This document shows, one piece after another, positions 63,975-64,000 of a stretch of 64,000 bases of DNA. Under the pieces are notes generated by a model. The model worked only from the letters and a program-made list of their open reading frames with translations, was not told the origin of the DNA and ran no database searches. The stretch's first letter is position 1, and each line of letters begins with the position of its first letter. A program made the translations under genes and the position numbers. Source of the DNA: Strix aluco (lineage: Eukaryota > Chordata > Aves > Strigiformes > Strigidae); the NCBI RefSeq assembly GCF_031877795.1, contig NC_133934.1, forward strand, positions 26,353,716 to 26,417,715, written 5' to 3'.

Positions 63975-64000
63975 CTTTTCAGGTTGTGTAAAAAATTTGG
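63975..64000 (-). CDS. PDS5A: PDS5A exon (partial, cut by window edge)
   Basis: The last 26 bases of an upstream exon, reading two bases of a codon and then KFFTQPEK, followed by the donor AAG, GTAACT. It joins in phase 0 to DFCNDRN of the next exon, the order found in PDS5A. The rest of the gene, including the HEAT repeats, lies to the right of the window. Confidence 0.9.

Noticed and set aside
1..64000. tRNA, rRNA, snoRNA, miRNA, CRISPR or prokaryotic features
   Set aside because: No cloverleaf, box C/D-H/ACA set, known miRNA seed hairpin, spaced direct repeats or operon structure was recognised by eye. A covariance-model search would be needed to exclude small RNAs.

Overview
This is avian nuclear DNA. 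It is AT-rich, its coding exons are small and separated by multi-kilobase introns, and nearly all recognisable repeats are CR1-type LINE retrotransposons, from 3' tails to one 2.6 kb copy. No prokaryotic genes, operons or CRISPR arrays are present, and almost all long open frames are chance frames in introns or fragments of CR1. I cannot name the species from sequence alone.

Two protein genes converge tail to tail. On the plus strand, UBE2K (ubiquitin-conjugating enzyme E2 K) runs from the left edge to about 40.2 kb. Exon 1 lies outside the window. Coding exons 2-7 are all present with intact phases (13001-13094, 18439-18497, 21036-21118, 30614-30713, 34547-34675, 35029-35103) and complete residues 22-200 of a 200-residue protein. 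A long 3' UTR of about 5 kb follows, with a proximal polyadenylation signal and a distal cluster of them. On the minus strand, the last five coding exons of PDS5A (a cohesin regulator) enter from the right edge: 63975-64000 (partial), 62804-62866, 57367-57512, 56049-56154 and 53017-53370. Its 3' UTR probably ends near 50.0 kb. The two 3' ends are about 10 kb apart, and that interval holds GC-rich sequence, G-runs, a CR1 fragment and no convincing gene.

The most interesting point is the PDS5A 3' end. The stop codon overlaps a good splice donor and is followed at once by four overlapping AATAAA signals and a G-rich element. Downstream on the same strand are exon-like segments at 51793-51943 and near 51200. 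The first keeps the reading frame exactly and would replace the usual end with an acidic extension. This looks like a splice-versus-polyadenylation switch with an alternative C-terminus, but it needs RNA evidence. Other points are a GC-AG intron in UBE2K, a catalytically broken CR1 antisense in a PDS5A intron, G-quadruplex-prone tracts in the UBE2K 3' UTR and the intergenic region, and several very old LINE relics in the introns.

Functionally the genes are independent: UBE2K builds Lys48-linked ubiquitin chains and PDS5A regulates cohesin on chromatin. Their neighbourhood matches my recollection of the vertebrate UBE2K-PDS5A gene order.
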